Made by a program: the position numbers and the translations under genes
Assembly: GCF_016859285.1 (NCBI RefSeq)
Contig: NC_053422.1
Span: 15,066,001 to 15,130,000 of the forward strand
Length of the DNA: 64,000 nt
DNA from: Xiphias gladius
Taxonomy: Eukaryota > Chordata > Actinopteri > Istiophoriformes > Xiphiidae
Reading direction: 5' to 3'
Notes under the pieces: generated by a model
Told to the model about the DNA's origin: nothing
Database searches by the model: none
What the model saw: the letters and a program-made list of their open reading frames with translations, nothing else
Part shown: piece by piece, positions 27,652-40,505 of the stretch
Layout: each line of letters opens with the position of its first letter
Position numbering within the stretch: the stretch's first letter is position 1

Positions 27652-28284
27652 CTGAAAATTGCATTAGGCAACAATTCAGTCAAAAAGAAAAGTCCAGGGT
27701 TTAATCACAATCAGAGAAATGACTGATAGTGTTTGAAATCAGTAAAGGTAAAATCTAAGATTATTTTTAAACAGAGCTGAACGAAGCACATGTTCAAGGG
27801 AAAACAGCTGACAGGGAGAGGGGTCGAAGGAGAAGAAGTGACAGTGATGTGACATCTGTTGTGAATGGACATTTTCTCTTCTCATTTCAGCAGAACCTCC
27901 ACTCACTCAGCAACGACTACTTATAAGACCGCAGTACACAAGCAAATCACTGAATCTCCACTTGAATCTTCACTGTAAACTATATGTTGATGAAATAATT
28001 TTGATGAATCAATGCATCATGATATTTTGTGTGAGAATAATGTATTTATACATCAATGTAAAGTAGTGACGAAACAAAACTGCATACAAAAAAAAAAGTT
28101 AATCGACCATTTTTATGGATGTTGTTAGTCTAAGTAGCTGACAGACCAATTTGCTGCAAAAGAGAAAGATCAAGATGAGAAATCTAGAGTGAAGACTCTA
28201 GACTATATTAGATAAAACCTACAAAGCCTGACAAGGATTTCTGATGGAAACATAACTTCCTGTAAAAAAATGAACTGTGGCATA

Positions 28285-28689
28285 CAGTACTGTGCAAAGG
28301 TTTTAGGCAAATAAAGTCAAGTGAGGATGTTTTTAAAAAATAAACAGTGCCCTAAGTATACTACCACACGCACAGTTTTTTAAGGTACTTGGCAGGTAGG
28401 TTGTTCCAAGCATCTTGGAGGACTTGCCACAGTTCTTCCTTGGCTTTACGCTGTCTCAGTTTCTTCTGTCTCTCCATATAATCCCAAACTTAATGATGCT
28501 GAGATCAGGGCTCTGATCCTAGGTCTCCTTGTTCTTTTAGGTCTCCTGAAGATAGTTCTTTATGAATCAGACTGTATGTTTGGGGACGTTGTCATACTGC
28601 AGAATCAGTATGGGACCTTTCAAAACAATGTTACAAAGAGCTTTACAAAGAAAAACTTCTAAGGTGCCTAAAGCTTTTGCACAGTATTG
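28285..28689 (-). mobile_element. Deletion derivative of a Tc1/mariner-like DNA transposon
   Basis: The left end, TA then CAGTACTGTGCAAAGGTTTT, and the right end, AAAGCTTTTGCACAGTATTG then TA, are inverted repeats of each other. Both ends are flanked by the TA target dinucleotide used by Tc1/mariner elements. The interior is antisense to transposase-type sequence (CATCTTGGAGGACTTGCCAC, TGATGCTGAGATCAGGGCTC, TTTGGGGACGTTGTCATACT), as in common fish Tc1-like elements. At about 405 bp it is far shorter than a full element (about 1.2-1.6 kb) and cannot encode an intact transposase. Confidence 0.8.
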
Positions 28690-29372
28690 TACATCTCAGG
28701 GCTTCATCTTAAACATAGTGCTAACAGACACCTGTGACTCTCAGCATGTGCCAGCAGATTTTAATTTTAACAACCCAACAAAAACAGATGGCTATTAAAT
28801 CATTACAGAAATAAGCTGGAGCAGTGTGTTAGCCCCCACACTTATCTGCCTCCAAGAAAATTAGCCGAGTACTGACATGTGCTGACTAAAGAGTCCAATT
28901 CCCTTTTGCTTAGGTCTTAACATCCCTGTAGAAAATCCACGTTGTGTTTGAGTTTAGTCTCGTTCAGCTGTGCAAAGGCTTTTGTTTTCTGTGATAGCAA
29001 ACCCGTCCTGCGGTCTTGCAGTCTATTTTAAACATTGTTATTTTAGTGACACCCGGGCAGCTATTATTGAGAGGGTGACATCCTTGAAGTGCCGTAACTG
29101 GAAACGTGATGAGTCCTGTTCCAACCCACCCCCACACCCCCCGACCAGCACGAAGAGGCTCCAGTGACACTGATTTAACTAGTGGAGTGGACATGCAAAT
29201 AATTTTAATAGTGGTACTAATTTAGCCAACGTTCATAAGCGTTTTCCACAACTACGATGCAGTGTATAGCCTATACAGTGCTACAGTCGTAATGTAAGCA
29301 AAGACAGCGGTGGATGTGGCAGGCAGCTAAAGTGACCTGTTTCTGTTGCTACTGCTAATGTTGTAAGCTCAC

Positions 29373-29660
29373 CTTTACCATGTACTCCACCAGTTTATTT
29401 TAAATCCTCCGAGCGAATGGGCTCCGAGAAATATCTCTGTTTCTTTGCTATTCGGTGTCCTAAGTCATTCTTCACTTTTGCTTTTGTAAAATCTGCCTGT
29501 CCGCTGTTTTTTCTCTGCGGTCAAACTCCAAACAGACACACTGTACGGCAAAGTATGTCAGCTGCTCCACTAGACGTCCACGCCCACTTCATATTATGCA
29601 TGCTGTGATTGGACACAACAGAGGGCTTCCCTTTTTTAAACGCAATTTGATTGGCGACAG
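29373..29660 (-). promoter_or_regulatory. wfs1: Probable wfs1 promoter and non-coding exon 1
   Basis: Reading the minus strand, TGGTAAAG|GTGAGCTT gives a good splice donor with the exon ending at 29373. It could join the acceptor at 27652, two bases before the wfs1 ATG. Just upstream are two CCAAT boxes (ATTGG on + at 29608-29612 and 29650-29654), a GTGGGCGTGG GC/GT box (+ CCACGCCCAC, 29578-29587) and a GACGTC core (29573-29578). CpGs are denser here than nearby. The transcription start is not visible; I infer it near 29.5 kb. Confidence 0.45.
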
Positions 29661-29699
29661 TGGCCAAAAGCGCAAATAATTTCTTTCAGTCATGAACAA

Positions 29700-32360
29700 T
29701 CAACTGTCGAAAGACTTCATGGTGCAGAATAGTGGTTGAATCCTTAACATCAGGGATGGTCATTACTGTTTATTACCACCGGTTTAAATGGGCCAAATGC
29801 AAAAATTAAGTTTCTATAAATGAGTTTGAGACTTCTTTAAACAGCTGCTCTGTTTATTATTAATCATTATTCGATTTCTTTTTTCTGTTTGCAACACCGA
29901 AATATTAGTTTTCTACCATGAGATGGCAGTACATGACATGTTGTTTTTATTTACAAATGTGGATTTACTTTAAAAAGAATACCCATGATTACTATTTTCC
30001 TTCAATATTTCACAGTTTTAATTTTTTTTTAAAAACATATCGTTCATTTTTAAAACGTTTAAAATGTAATACCTTTAGTTTGTCTTTTTACATTTACTTT
30101 TCCTTTTTCATTCCTTTTTTATTTCCATGGGCTATATAAGCTTTGAATATGCAGTCCATCTCTATTGTTATGATAGATGTTACAAAGTACTATATAGTGT
30201 TTTGGTTACTGAAGTTTATAGTAAAAGGCTGTACATTTTTTTCATCGAGTATTTTGTTTCTTTTAAGAATAAAACATATTTATAAGAAGTGTTGCTTTAA
30301 GGTTGTATCTGATGGCAGATGCCATTTTTCCCATTGGCTAGTCAGTTCTAGATGTACAACAGTTTATGTTACTGTAAAACTCATTTGGAAAAAAATGACT
30401 CATATAGAAAAAATGCATGCTTTGAGTTGTACCAGTAGACTTAATTTTTAATTGATGAGTTATCCCTACCTAATAAACCACATCCTGTTCCATTTATGGT
30501 TGAATATAAAAACTGTTATTGTTGCCTTATGATTTTTTTTATGCCATGCTTGTTAGACTGCCATTGTCATTGTAGGGTTGCAACCATGATTTTCATTATC
30601 AATTAATCTGACAATTATTTTTGTTGATTAATTGATTAATTTTTTTTTTTTTTACATAAAAGAGTGAAAAATACCTGTAATAATTTTTACGACAGCCTAA
30701 TGAAAAATCTTAAATTTTCTTGTTTTGTCCCACCAACAGTCCAAATCCAAAAATATTCAGTTTACTATTATAAACAACAAAGAACTGGACCAATTCTTCA
30801 AAACTGGAGACAGAAAATGTCGGTCAGCTTTCTGTTAAAAAAAATGACTAAAAAGATTATTGGATTATCATATTGTTGCCAAAGAATTTTCTGTTGATCA
30901 ACTAATCGATTAATCGATTAATCGACTAATCGTTGCAGCTCTAAAACATTCATTATATTTTCTGTTACTTGGTCATGTTTATTTGGATATACACAAACCT
31001 GTTTATTATATTGTTACTGATTTCTGAAATATTATGCAAAAGTTTTATGCAAACTATGAAAGGTAAAACTTCAGCTTTTGTTGGGAGGTCAAAAATCTAC
31101 CACTGCAGTACACTGCAGTACATGATATTTTACAGTCACATTGGTTGTGGGAATATACAAGAATGAACACAGTAGTGAAAAGTGGCACTTAAGAATTTAA
31201 TAAAAGTATAAGGTGCTTACAACTAACAACTATGTAATCGGATTTACATCTGGATTCAATATTTGTTCAACCACTAAGTTTCATCACATGATCCAAACTA
31301 CACATTGTAATCAGAGAGTACATGCAAATGCAGTTGAAGTTATTTATTCTAAAAAACAAAGAGGTAAAGACTTTAAAAGCCCGCCTCCAAATCTGATTTT
31401 ATTTTAATATTTTCATTGAGTTTCATTCTGTAGAAAACAACATATTGATTAAGCCCAAACATAAGCTACTGAGGGTTTGCTCAGAAGTGTATCTTTTTGC
31501 TCTCATACAGAGCAACCTGCCATCAGGGGCACTGGGAAGTAAGCAAGGAAAAGAAAACATTAAAGTTCAGAAGAGGGGGACCCAGGCAAAAAAGGAAAGA
31601 GAGCAGACAACAAAAGGATTTGAAAAGATAGGGACTCAGAGGAAAGAGTAAGATTAAATTTCAAGTCTGGGAGTGCGAGCAGATACCACTCTGTGGGAAA
31701 AGAAGGAAAATTGGGGCAGTAATTGCTTAACTGCTGCTGCATTGAAGCAGTTATGTAAATGCCTCCCGATTAGTAGATTAATGCAATCCAGTTGAGAGGA
31801 TAAGCAGGACCCTTATACTGGTTTTGGTCTTTCACGTGCACACCTTAAATCTATATTAGGCAATCTGTCTTTTAAACAGACTTAGATACACATGCACTCA
31901 CAGACGAAATTCTCACCTAAATTAAGCAAGGCAGCTCAAGATAGATATTTGTAATAATGAGCTTGTTATGAGTCCAAATCTTTTGATTATGCAAATCCTC
32001 TTGCAGATTTGTTAGGGCTAAAGCGCCCCTGGTTGGGATGGTCAGAGTCATCACTTGCAGGTTTTTAACATGTCGTCACTACTTGGCTGACTAAATTGAA
32101 ACAAGCTGCTCTTTTTTATGTGATTAATAGTTTTTTTTTAATCATTTCTTAAACAAAGTACGAAATAATATGCATCACAAAATGTACATTTAACCAACCC
32201 CCCAACCTTAATCCCAAAGCTTGTCATCACTACATACACATTTGTTCTTGGTTGTCAACATAAATACACTGCTTTATATGTGGTGGGCACAGATATTTAA
32301 AAGAACACAAAATTTAACCAACAAACTTTGGCAAAACAAATAGGTTCAAAACATGCATGT
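29700..32360. other. AT-rich intergenic region between wfs1 and jakmip1
   Basis: This region is strongly AT-rich with no supportable gene. Apart from the repeat at 30573-30943, I see only short frames in A/T-rich sequence. Confidence 0.5.
30573..30943. mobile_element. Near-complete copy of a dispersed non-autonomous element with inverted ends
   Basis: The left end TAGGGTTGCAACCATGATT and the reverse complement of the right end (TAGAGCTGCAACGATTAGTC) match over TAGrGyTGCAAC. The interior holds CTTGTTTTGTCCCACCAACAG, CAAATCCAAAAATATTCAG and, near the right end, repeated TAATCGATTAATCGA. The inverted ends suggest a hAT-like non-autonomous DNA element. I could not find a convincing 8-bp target duplication. 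Confidence 0.55.
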
Positions 32361-33010
32361 ATTTTGTCCGTGCATAGATTATGCTTATCTAATATATACA
32401 TCCATTCTTCAAAACTGTTTATTGGACATCTTTTTAAATGCTGCTACTCTTGCCATCCCGGCTGTCCATTCTTGGACTGAAGGCACCCCCCCAGTCTTCC
32501 AACCTCTGAGAGGAATCTGTCTGCTTATCATAGTACTAGTTTGGACCCAATTTCTAATGTGTTTTTCTTCTCCCATTAAGACAGATCCATCACCTAAAAC
32601 AAACAATCCTGGCATGTATGGAATTTGGGTCTCTATCATATATCCTGGCCCAGAGTTCTTTAACTCTGTCACAGGGCTATAAAGCATAAATTAGGTGAGC
32701 TTCTTCAGACTTGCATCACCAGCAATTTGGTGTGTCTCTTAACCCAGGTCTAAAGAATCTGGAGGGAGTCCAGTAGAAGCGATGCATAATCTTAAACTTA
32801 ATGAAGCCTACCCTTGCATCCCTTGACATTGTTTTAATGTTCTTACAAATCCTATCCCACTCCTCAACATCCAATTTCAGGTTCACATCCCTTTCCCATG
32901 CCTTCTTAAGAGCTGATAAAGCCCCATTGCACAGGTTCTGAATCATCATGGAATAATACACAGATGCCTCATTACCTTTTGGCATAGCAAACTGGTCTTT
33001 TTACATCAGT
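32360..33010 (-). mobile_element. Dead 3' fragment of a LINE (L1/Tx1-like reverse transcriptase C-terminus)
   Basis: Minus-strand frames 32985-32716 and 32687-32409 encode consecutive parts of the C-terminal region of a non-LTR retrotransposon ORF2. The first has WDRICKNIKTMSRDARVGF and KFKIMHRFYWTPSRFFRPGL, followed by the start of a zinc-knuckle-like region (NCW). The second has LGDGSVLMGEEKHIRNWVQT and PSVQEWTAGMARVAAFKKM. The two lie in different frames with stops between them, and no polymerase or endonuclease domain is present, so it is inactive. Confidence 0.7.
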
Positions 33011-36000
33011 CTGTTTGTTGTCTCTCTATGTATCCCCTCCTCGAAGTAATGACTCAAGACTCAAGTGATGGAGGCTCCCCATCATCTTTTCTTATTTCAT
33101 ATCTGGCATGTCCTCTCCCTCAGCTGCAGTGATTAAAAGCTGCTGTATAACACAACAGAATAGAGGCCCCTCTTTATCTCCTCTCTGTGTCTAGGTAACA
33201 GGTCCCCGTTTATACAGTACAGGCCCCACCCACGGGCTCAGCCCGGCACAGCCAGTGACTCTCACCGAAAGGGAGACCTGAGGAGGAGGAGAGGAGGCAC
33301 GGTCAGTAACCATAGCAACCAGAGGGGTTATGTGAGAAGGGACGTTGGCTGCAGTGAAGATGAGTATTTCCATAGCAAAAGCAGCCCAGTAGCTGTTCTG
33401 ACCTTAGAAGGTTCTCTCTGCAGGGAAATGGGCTGTAATTCTGGATGGACTGTAGCCAGCTGATACTATGCTCAGTTTTCAAGACCTGTGGTAGTTTTTG
33501 TTAAACACAATATTTACCCTATAAATATTTTACCAGCTTGATCATGTTATGATATTAATATAAGAACAGACGACCTGCTGTCATACAATCAGCTTCGGGA
33601 AATTCCCCTAATTTCTCAGACAGGGAATTAATCCAAGTCGCATAAATTTGGTGCCACTGACTGATCATCTTAGAACATGGACCATTTTAATGTAAATCAG
33701 TTATGCTGCTTAAATCATTGGCTCTTCCTACAAATTTTCCAAGTGGGGAAAAACTCAGCTCCTTCCTTGTGGGTTAAGTCCTTTCTTCAGCTGCCAGCCC
33801 TCTTTGTATTGATCTGCTGCTATTTTGAGGCCTGAGTGGAAAGGAGGCAGAGAAAAGGAGAAATTAAGTTAACAAGGAGAGTAGGAATAGTTGTAAACAG
33901 ACAAGCCTTTAGTCACAATCGTTTAGGTCTGGGCTTACCTTAGTTTTGTTTTTGTGTGTGTTTTGTCTCAATAGTATATAATACATCAACAAAGACTGTA
34001 ATGTTAAATCATGTCATAAGTTATTTTTGCAAATTTAAAATTCTGCAATACATTGCTTATTTACGTTTTCAGCATCTGGTACTAATGCTGATACAGTTCT
34101 ATAACTTAACTTTACTAACTTAACTTTTCAAGTCGAGTTATACTTCTTGTACCATGACTACATTAAACAGCTTGTCCTATGATTCTGGGTGTGGGCAGTA
34201 AAAGTGCATTTGTAGAGAGCGAAATATTAGACTGTCCAACTGAACATTTAACACCAGAATTTCCATTGAACACCTCATATCTTACTCATAAAGTCAGAAA
34301 CAGTGGCAGATTCATGTCACAGTGTTTGAAAAGCTTTTAAAAATCAAAGCAGTTTCAAAGACCATTTTCTACTGTTACATATGAGGTTGTCGTCTGGTTA
34401 TGTTCATGTTATGAATGAAGGTTTTGGGGATGGACGTGGAACATCAAGCTCAGTCTTTTTGGAGACTAACAGTGGTGAGTCATGCCTGGGAAGCCTAATT
34501 ACCTTCATATGAAAGTGTTACGTCACCACGCGCACTCCAGACTGGGGACTTGGGTTTACATTGTGGAAAATAGGTCATTTTGGTGGCTGGCTTCAAAAAT
34601 TGCCTGAAAAGTGTCCCTTTGTGTGTTTGTGTGTGTGTGAGTGCATTTCCACTAAATCCTCTATAGGCTGCAGGTTAGCTAGATATATTCCTCATTGGAT
34701 TCCCTGGTCCCTTCTGAATACCAAAGGCCATCTCTAAAAGCTATAATAAGTTTAATCTGCCAGCAGTCATGAATATCGTAAGCTTATTATGGACAGCTCT
34801 CATGGATATGACGAAAACCTAAGATGATTATACTAAGTTGATAAAAACAGTGACTCCTCACATCACCTTGTTCCTTATAGCAGTACAAAAGAAATGGATA
34901 TAGGCTGGCTGAATAGATCTGTCGTTATCATTGCTAATGAGTGAGATGGTTTGGTTTTTCCCCTGAAGAAATCTGCAAATAAGATGCTTGTATAACTTGA
35001 CCTGTGAGCCTAGTCAGTACACCTTTTCTTTGACATGTAAGACAGGCTCGGGATGCTTATCACATTTACCATTACTTTAACAATTTAATCTAATAACAGC
35101 TTGGGTTGTTCCTTACTCTGAGGATGAGATATCATAAGGCCTAATCACAAGGTTATTGTGACGTCAAATGGAAAAAGCTCCCTTTCAGAGGGGAGCATGG
35201 CACAAACACAGACTCACAAAACACGACGCCGCCTAAAACATTAAAAAATACCTCAGGCAAAACAATTAACAGAAACATTAATTACCGCCCCCTGACACAC
35301 ATTCGGTCTCTGAGTCAGTTCTTCAGCAAAACAAAACCGGAAACGTATCCCTCCCTCTCCTCACTGCTCTCTGCCTGCAACCACAATGTTTTTTTTTCAC
35401 TTTATCACTCCATCTGGGTCTCTGTTTGCTGGCCTCAGCAGGAACTTGAATGGAGTGCAGCTTAATACCCCAAACTCACCCACTTTGCTCTTCTGCTTTA
35501 TCTCTCTCAAAATTGTCCCATGCATATAAATAGCACCACTGGGACTCCAGTTCTGGATGAGTGAGCAACAACTGTAGGAGAGGACATGATATAAACAACT
35601 GAAACCCAGCCCTCTTCTCCCACTTCCTATGGCCTATGCTGCCCTGCAGCAATAGGCTGCATATGCTGTGATGATGAGTGTGGTGCGGCTTGTGAATGGC
35701 AGACAGGCAGGCGCAGTGTGGCAGTGAGACAGGCAGCTGTGCGTAAGTAATTCATCCTCCAGAATCTGGGTCACACTGGTCTCACACCACTTTCATACTG
35801 TCAGATTATTTCACCTACTTTTATGGTTTGACGAGTCACTTTGTCCCAGATAAATATACTGAATTTAGAGGCCTGTGGTACCTGTGGTTTGAGCTTTTTC
35901 AGCTTCAGTGCATCACTGTCATAGATGAAGATACAGACAGAGAAAAATCTGTACAGATTGTTTTGAGTTTGTATGATAATGATGATGATGGTGATGATAA

Positions 36001-36770
36001 TGATTATGATGATGGTTAAGCTTTAACAACCTTTACTTATAATGAACAACTTCTTACTACAATGATGCCTGGCAAGAGGCACATAGGCTCTTGTATAAAA
36101 TCTGTTAGTCATCATCATCAGTATCATCATTTAATGTGCAGTAAGTGTAGCATATTAGGTATAAAATAAGTAAACAATACAAGATACAGGAACATTGGTG
36201 ACAAATAGTACAAAGTCATTTATAAAATAAAATAAAACATTATTCTAATTAAAATAAATGAATGAAATGATGTAATGAAAAATGCCAGACTATTCATCAT
36301 TTATTAATTGCCTTAGTAAGGCAACTAATGAATGTTTATTACTCTCTCTGGTATAATGTTATATTAATACCAACTTAAAGACAATTGAGTTTATTTACTA
36401 ACTACAGCTTGCTGATATTAATGGGCTAATAAACCATTTTATTTCACAAAAAATAAAAAAAAAACCTTGCAGATAAAAAGGAAAAGTGTGAAAAGACGAT
36501 GTTACTCACATCTTTGTCCTTATCAAGATATAATGTTTCTATGAAAACATAACCAGTGTCTAGAAAATATTGTTATTTTTCTCATTTTTTTAGGAATGTT
36601 CCTCATTCAAAAACATAAATGTTTTAGTTTCCGGTCTCCTTTCCCTCCTTTTTTGTTGACTGTGTTGAGCTCATTTCTTACTTCGAAAGCAATATGTCTC
36701 AAATTATTACGGAATTATATCTGAAGAAACACCGTCTCTTCGTGTTGGTATTGTATTTCCCTACAGTATC
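33011..36770. other. Intergenic region upstream of the jakmip1 promoter
   Basis: No gene is supported. There is an X-box-like site at 33306, and GAT/ATC trinucleotide-rich patches at 35970-36015 and 36109-36130. A short TG run lies at 34620-34640. This is possible regulatory territory for jakmip1 or wfs1, but I see no further evidence for that. Confidence 0.5.
33306..33319. promoter_or_regulatory. RFX X-box-like site
   Basis: GTAACCATAGCAAC is a near-palindromic X-box in an otherwise unremarkable intergenic stretch. The surroundings (33200-33370) are more GC-rich than the neighbourhood. Confidence 0.4.
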
Positions 36771-37640
36771 CGTGCCACCGTACGCCCTGACGCCGCACGT
36801 TTCGCCCGCACCGGCGGCGTGTCCACGCATTAACCGCGCGCGGTGTCATTCTTGAACACGCAGTCAGGTGTCGCGCTTCTATCACGCTACCGGCGACGCC
36901 CGCCCGCCCGCCCGCCCCACGTTCACCCCCACGTTCACGTAGACCCGGACATCAAAGCCGTTTGATTTATTTATCTTTTTTTTTTTTTTTTTTTCTACTC
37001 ACGTGGATGAATGGTGTAGGAACGGATGACGTCGTGCGTGCACTCAAGTGTGGTTGTGTGTGTGTGTGTGTGTGTGAGTGTGTGTGTGTGTGTGTGGGCG
37101 TGGAGGAAAATGTCAATGTGCGGCTCGAGGGTGGGAGAAGAAGCCCGGAGCTGAGTCCGGGCTGTAGCGAGAGGACAATGCTATGAGTGGAAATACAACT
37201 TCAGCCGTTTTGCTAACTGGGGAAGTAAAGTTGTTACACGGTCGCTGTTTGCCGTCAGCTGCGCGCTGCAGTCTTACGTTTTTTTTTAGCGCTTGAGGTG
37301 ATTTTCTAAACAGCCCTCCACGCCGAAGCCCAGCCTCCCTTCCTGGATGCGAAGCGAATTGGGCAGCGGCGATTCAACATCAGGCCACTTGTGACCGCCG
37401 GACCTCCATTTCAGGTAAGTTTGTTCGGTCTGCCACGATAGACAACTTCTAGCGACTAATGCCTGGACTCTGGCGGGCCGGTTTTGCTGCCATGACACCC
37501 ATCCGACACCCGCGTCTCATCCGGTAAAGGTGCATCAACCGCCAATGAGCCGCCGACCCGGCTTCGCAGTGTCTGGGTTTGGGCGTGAGGACAGGCTATA
37601 AGCTCCCTATGGCAGCTGCCAAGCCTCATATCGTGCCCGG
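36770..37640 (+). promoter_or_regulatory. jakmip1: CpG-rich promoter with probable non-coding exon 1 of jakmip1
   Basis: CpG density rises sharply (CGCACGTTTCGCCCGCACCG, ACCGCGCGCGGTG, and tandem CGCC units at 36899-36916), against the AT-rich sequence to the left. A CRE-like TGACGTCG is at 37027-37034. A perfect donor, TTTCAG|GTAAGT, ends a probable non-coding exon at 37414. No ATG before it opens a frame that fits jakmip1, so the exon should splice about 6.25 kb to the acceptor at 43668. The transcription start cannot be fixed from sequence. Confidence 0.6.
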
Positions 37641-40203
37641 GCAGTGGTGAGCCTGTGTGACATATCAGGCCAAAGAGGAAGTGAGAAGCGGGGTGATAAC
37701 GTTACCGGACACGTGTGATTAACATTCAGACTGTCTTTACTGTCCTCCTGCTCCTTATTTTAACCACATTACCGAGGCCCGCCCCCGCCCCCCCTCTCCT
37801 CTCCTCGTCCTGCCCGGCATCAGAGAGGCCACCGGTGGAATACGGACCACCACGTTTGTCCGTGTTCACGCCACCGCGGCAGTGCTACATGTCAACACAT
37901 TAGTCTGTGCAGCTGGAGTGCAAGGACATCCGACCTCTGTGGCTGGAGGATGCTGCCGCAGCCCCACGCATGTCGCCGTGGGGTGTGGCTGGCAAGCCGG
38001 ACAGGCAGCCTGTCAGCAGCACTCTACCCTTTAATCTCCCATTTGACAGCTCAGTAGAGAGCTGGACCGCATTGCACGAAAGCCGTCCCAACTCCCGCTT
38101 ATCCCCTCACCAAAAGCAGTCCTCCACCATGCATGCACCCTGCCCATCCGCTGTGTATACCGGCAGAGACTCCCGTCTGTCATAACAGCTCTGCTTGCTG
38201 TAGCAGGCGGCTCTGGAGGCTCGTAAATCTTCCCCAGTCGACAGCCAGCATGTGTTTCACACTCACTTCTGTTTGATCAGCCTGTTCAGGGTATGCTGCA
38301 AAAACCAAAAAGGCGTGCTGTGCTCATTGTATGTGTCGGACAGCTCTGGTGCAGGTACTGGGACAAAGCTATAATTATTGTGTCACAAAAGATAAGGCCG
38401 TTCTTTGTTTATGATTATTGTACGTTCCATTTTCACCCTGGCATCAACCCTTAAATCTTCCCTATGTTAGGCATGATTTAGAGCAGATGAATGCCGCCAT
38501 TCAATGGGACTCCAGTTTATGTCACTGTTTCCCCCTCTGTCACTCACTCCCTGCCTTTTTCCACTCTCCTCTTCCTAACTTAATTGATCCGATTTATTCT
38601 TCATTCATAATCCCATCTCTTCATCCATGCCCCTGCCTTCCTCAGCGTAACACCTTGAGTGATGGGGCTGCTACCAGGATAATCCCCGTGGACTATACCC
38701 GCAAGTGTATTCCTCTCTTCTTTGCTTTGCTACCTTCCTCATAACCCTTTCGTGAAGACATATCAGGGTAGTCCATCCTACATTCCTACTGGAGGGAGTG
38801 AGAAAAATGACTAAGTGTCTGTACTGCGTGTTAACGTTTATGTGTATGGCAGTGGCTAAATAGCAACCAGCCAGTACTGACCAATGTGCTGTGTAGTCAG
38901 AGAGAGGTGAGGTTAATCACATTACTGACTGCACAATTATGTCCTTCTGAGGGGCGGAGGGAGGCAGCTATCACTGTTAACACACACACTTATACCCATG
39001 CATGCAAAAGCATGCATACGCATAGATGTACATACACAGGCCAAAAACACAAAACGCTTACAGCAATGAATGACAAGAATGACCAGACTTACACATTGCT
39101 AGGTATATATCTAAACCCTGAGCAGTAATAGTAGCAATAGCATAACTGAGTAGCGGTGCGTGCAACAGAGACACAAAACAAGAATGAGACTTGCTGTTTA
39201 TCTGTTTGGGTTGACTAGTCATCGGGGTCAGTGACTTGTAGTCATTCTGCTGGCATAGTACTTTTTAGGTCATATGCTCCACTAGTGTTGCACTTGGCTG
39301 GGTTACTCAGCCACTCGGTGGGATCTTTACAGTATCCTAAGTGTATCCCTAGCCTGCTGGGTGTGTGTGTTGGTGTGTGTGGACTGTGGAGGGATGTCTG
39401 GAGTGAGGCCAGACCTGCTCCGACAGTCTGGTGCTGGTAAGACTACGGTGAGAAGGTGTACTTCGTGTGTGCCCATATGTAGTCCTATGAAGCACTGTAA
39501 CAAATGTGGAGTATAAACAGGAGTATATCTCAGTGTGTCCACACCCTCACTGTTGATTTTTAACCTAGACAGAGTGATGAGGAGTCTTTGTTTGAGCTCC
39601 CATTTGTAGCTCTTTTATGTATTTATTGGGCCTGTATGTCTCACTGAAGTCTAGTTAATGTTTGTCGCTCTGTGAGTATGTCTGTGTGTGTGTGGTCCGT
39701 CTAGCCTTGAGGAGGTCCATCTGTGAGTGTGTAATGAGCTTGTGTCCACTGCAAAGACTTCATTTATTACCTGTAATAGTCCTTCTGTTAAAGGAAAGAG
39801 TTAACAGGACTATAATAGGTTATAGGTTAAGTACATTATTATATATTTTTATATCACAATCACAGAAAAGCTGTGAAAAATTACTCAAGCAAACATAATA
39901 TAAATGTTAAGTTTTTCTCAATTTATTTTGTTGTCAGTTAGTGAAATTTGTACCGTGCATCATGTATGTTTATCATCCCTCAGCAGCACTATCATTTAAA
40001 ACAACTGCATATCTCTCAGTAGACTAAATGTTACAGAGGTCCATCAAGGAAAGGTTTATTGCACTAATACCGATACTTATTCCACCACACTTGACTTGTT
40101 TCAAATGGAGGATTTAATTACTGCTGACATAGATAGCAAATGTGAGATGTGGTAAATCTGATAGTCACATATAAAAACTTTGCTTTTCACAAGAAGGTAC
40201 AAC

Positions 40204-40505
40204 TAGAACTGAAACGATTAGTCGGTTAAACAACAAGAAATTAATCTGCAACTCTTTCAATAACTGATTCATTGTTTAAGTTAATTTTTAAGAGGGGATG
40301 CCAGAAATTGGATGGTTGCAGCTTCTTAATTTGAGGGTTTTCTACTTTCCCTGTCATACGGGATATTGAATATCTTTGGGTTTTGGACTGCTGCCCCAAC
40401 AAAAAAAAGTCTCTGACAAAGGCATTTTTTAAAGGTTTTCTGATGTTAGATCAGAGGAACTGACTAATAGGTTAATCGCTACAAAGATCAGCAGATTAAT
40501 CAATA
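40204..40505. repeat. Degraded copy of the dispersed fish repeat
   Basis: Motifs shared with the copies at 3327, 23125, 23465 and 30573 include GAAACGATTAGTCGGTTAAA, ATTGAATATCTTTGGGTTTT, TTGGACTGCTGCC and GGTTAATCGCTACAAAGATC. Confidence 0.5.

Noticed and set aside
27381-27704. 107-aa plus-strand Glu/Gly/Val-rich frame
   Set aside because: It is antisense to the Ser/Thr/Pro-rich first wfs1 exon; the composition is a simple mirror of that bias.
32353-32682. 109-aa plus-strand frame
   Set aside because: It is antisense to the LINE reverse-transcriptase remnant.
36899-36916. Tandem CGCC units as a separate repeat element
   Set aside because: They number only about four to five units and are best seen as part of the CpG-rich jakmip1 promoter.
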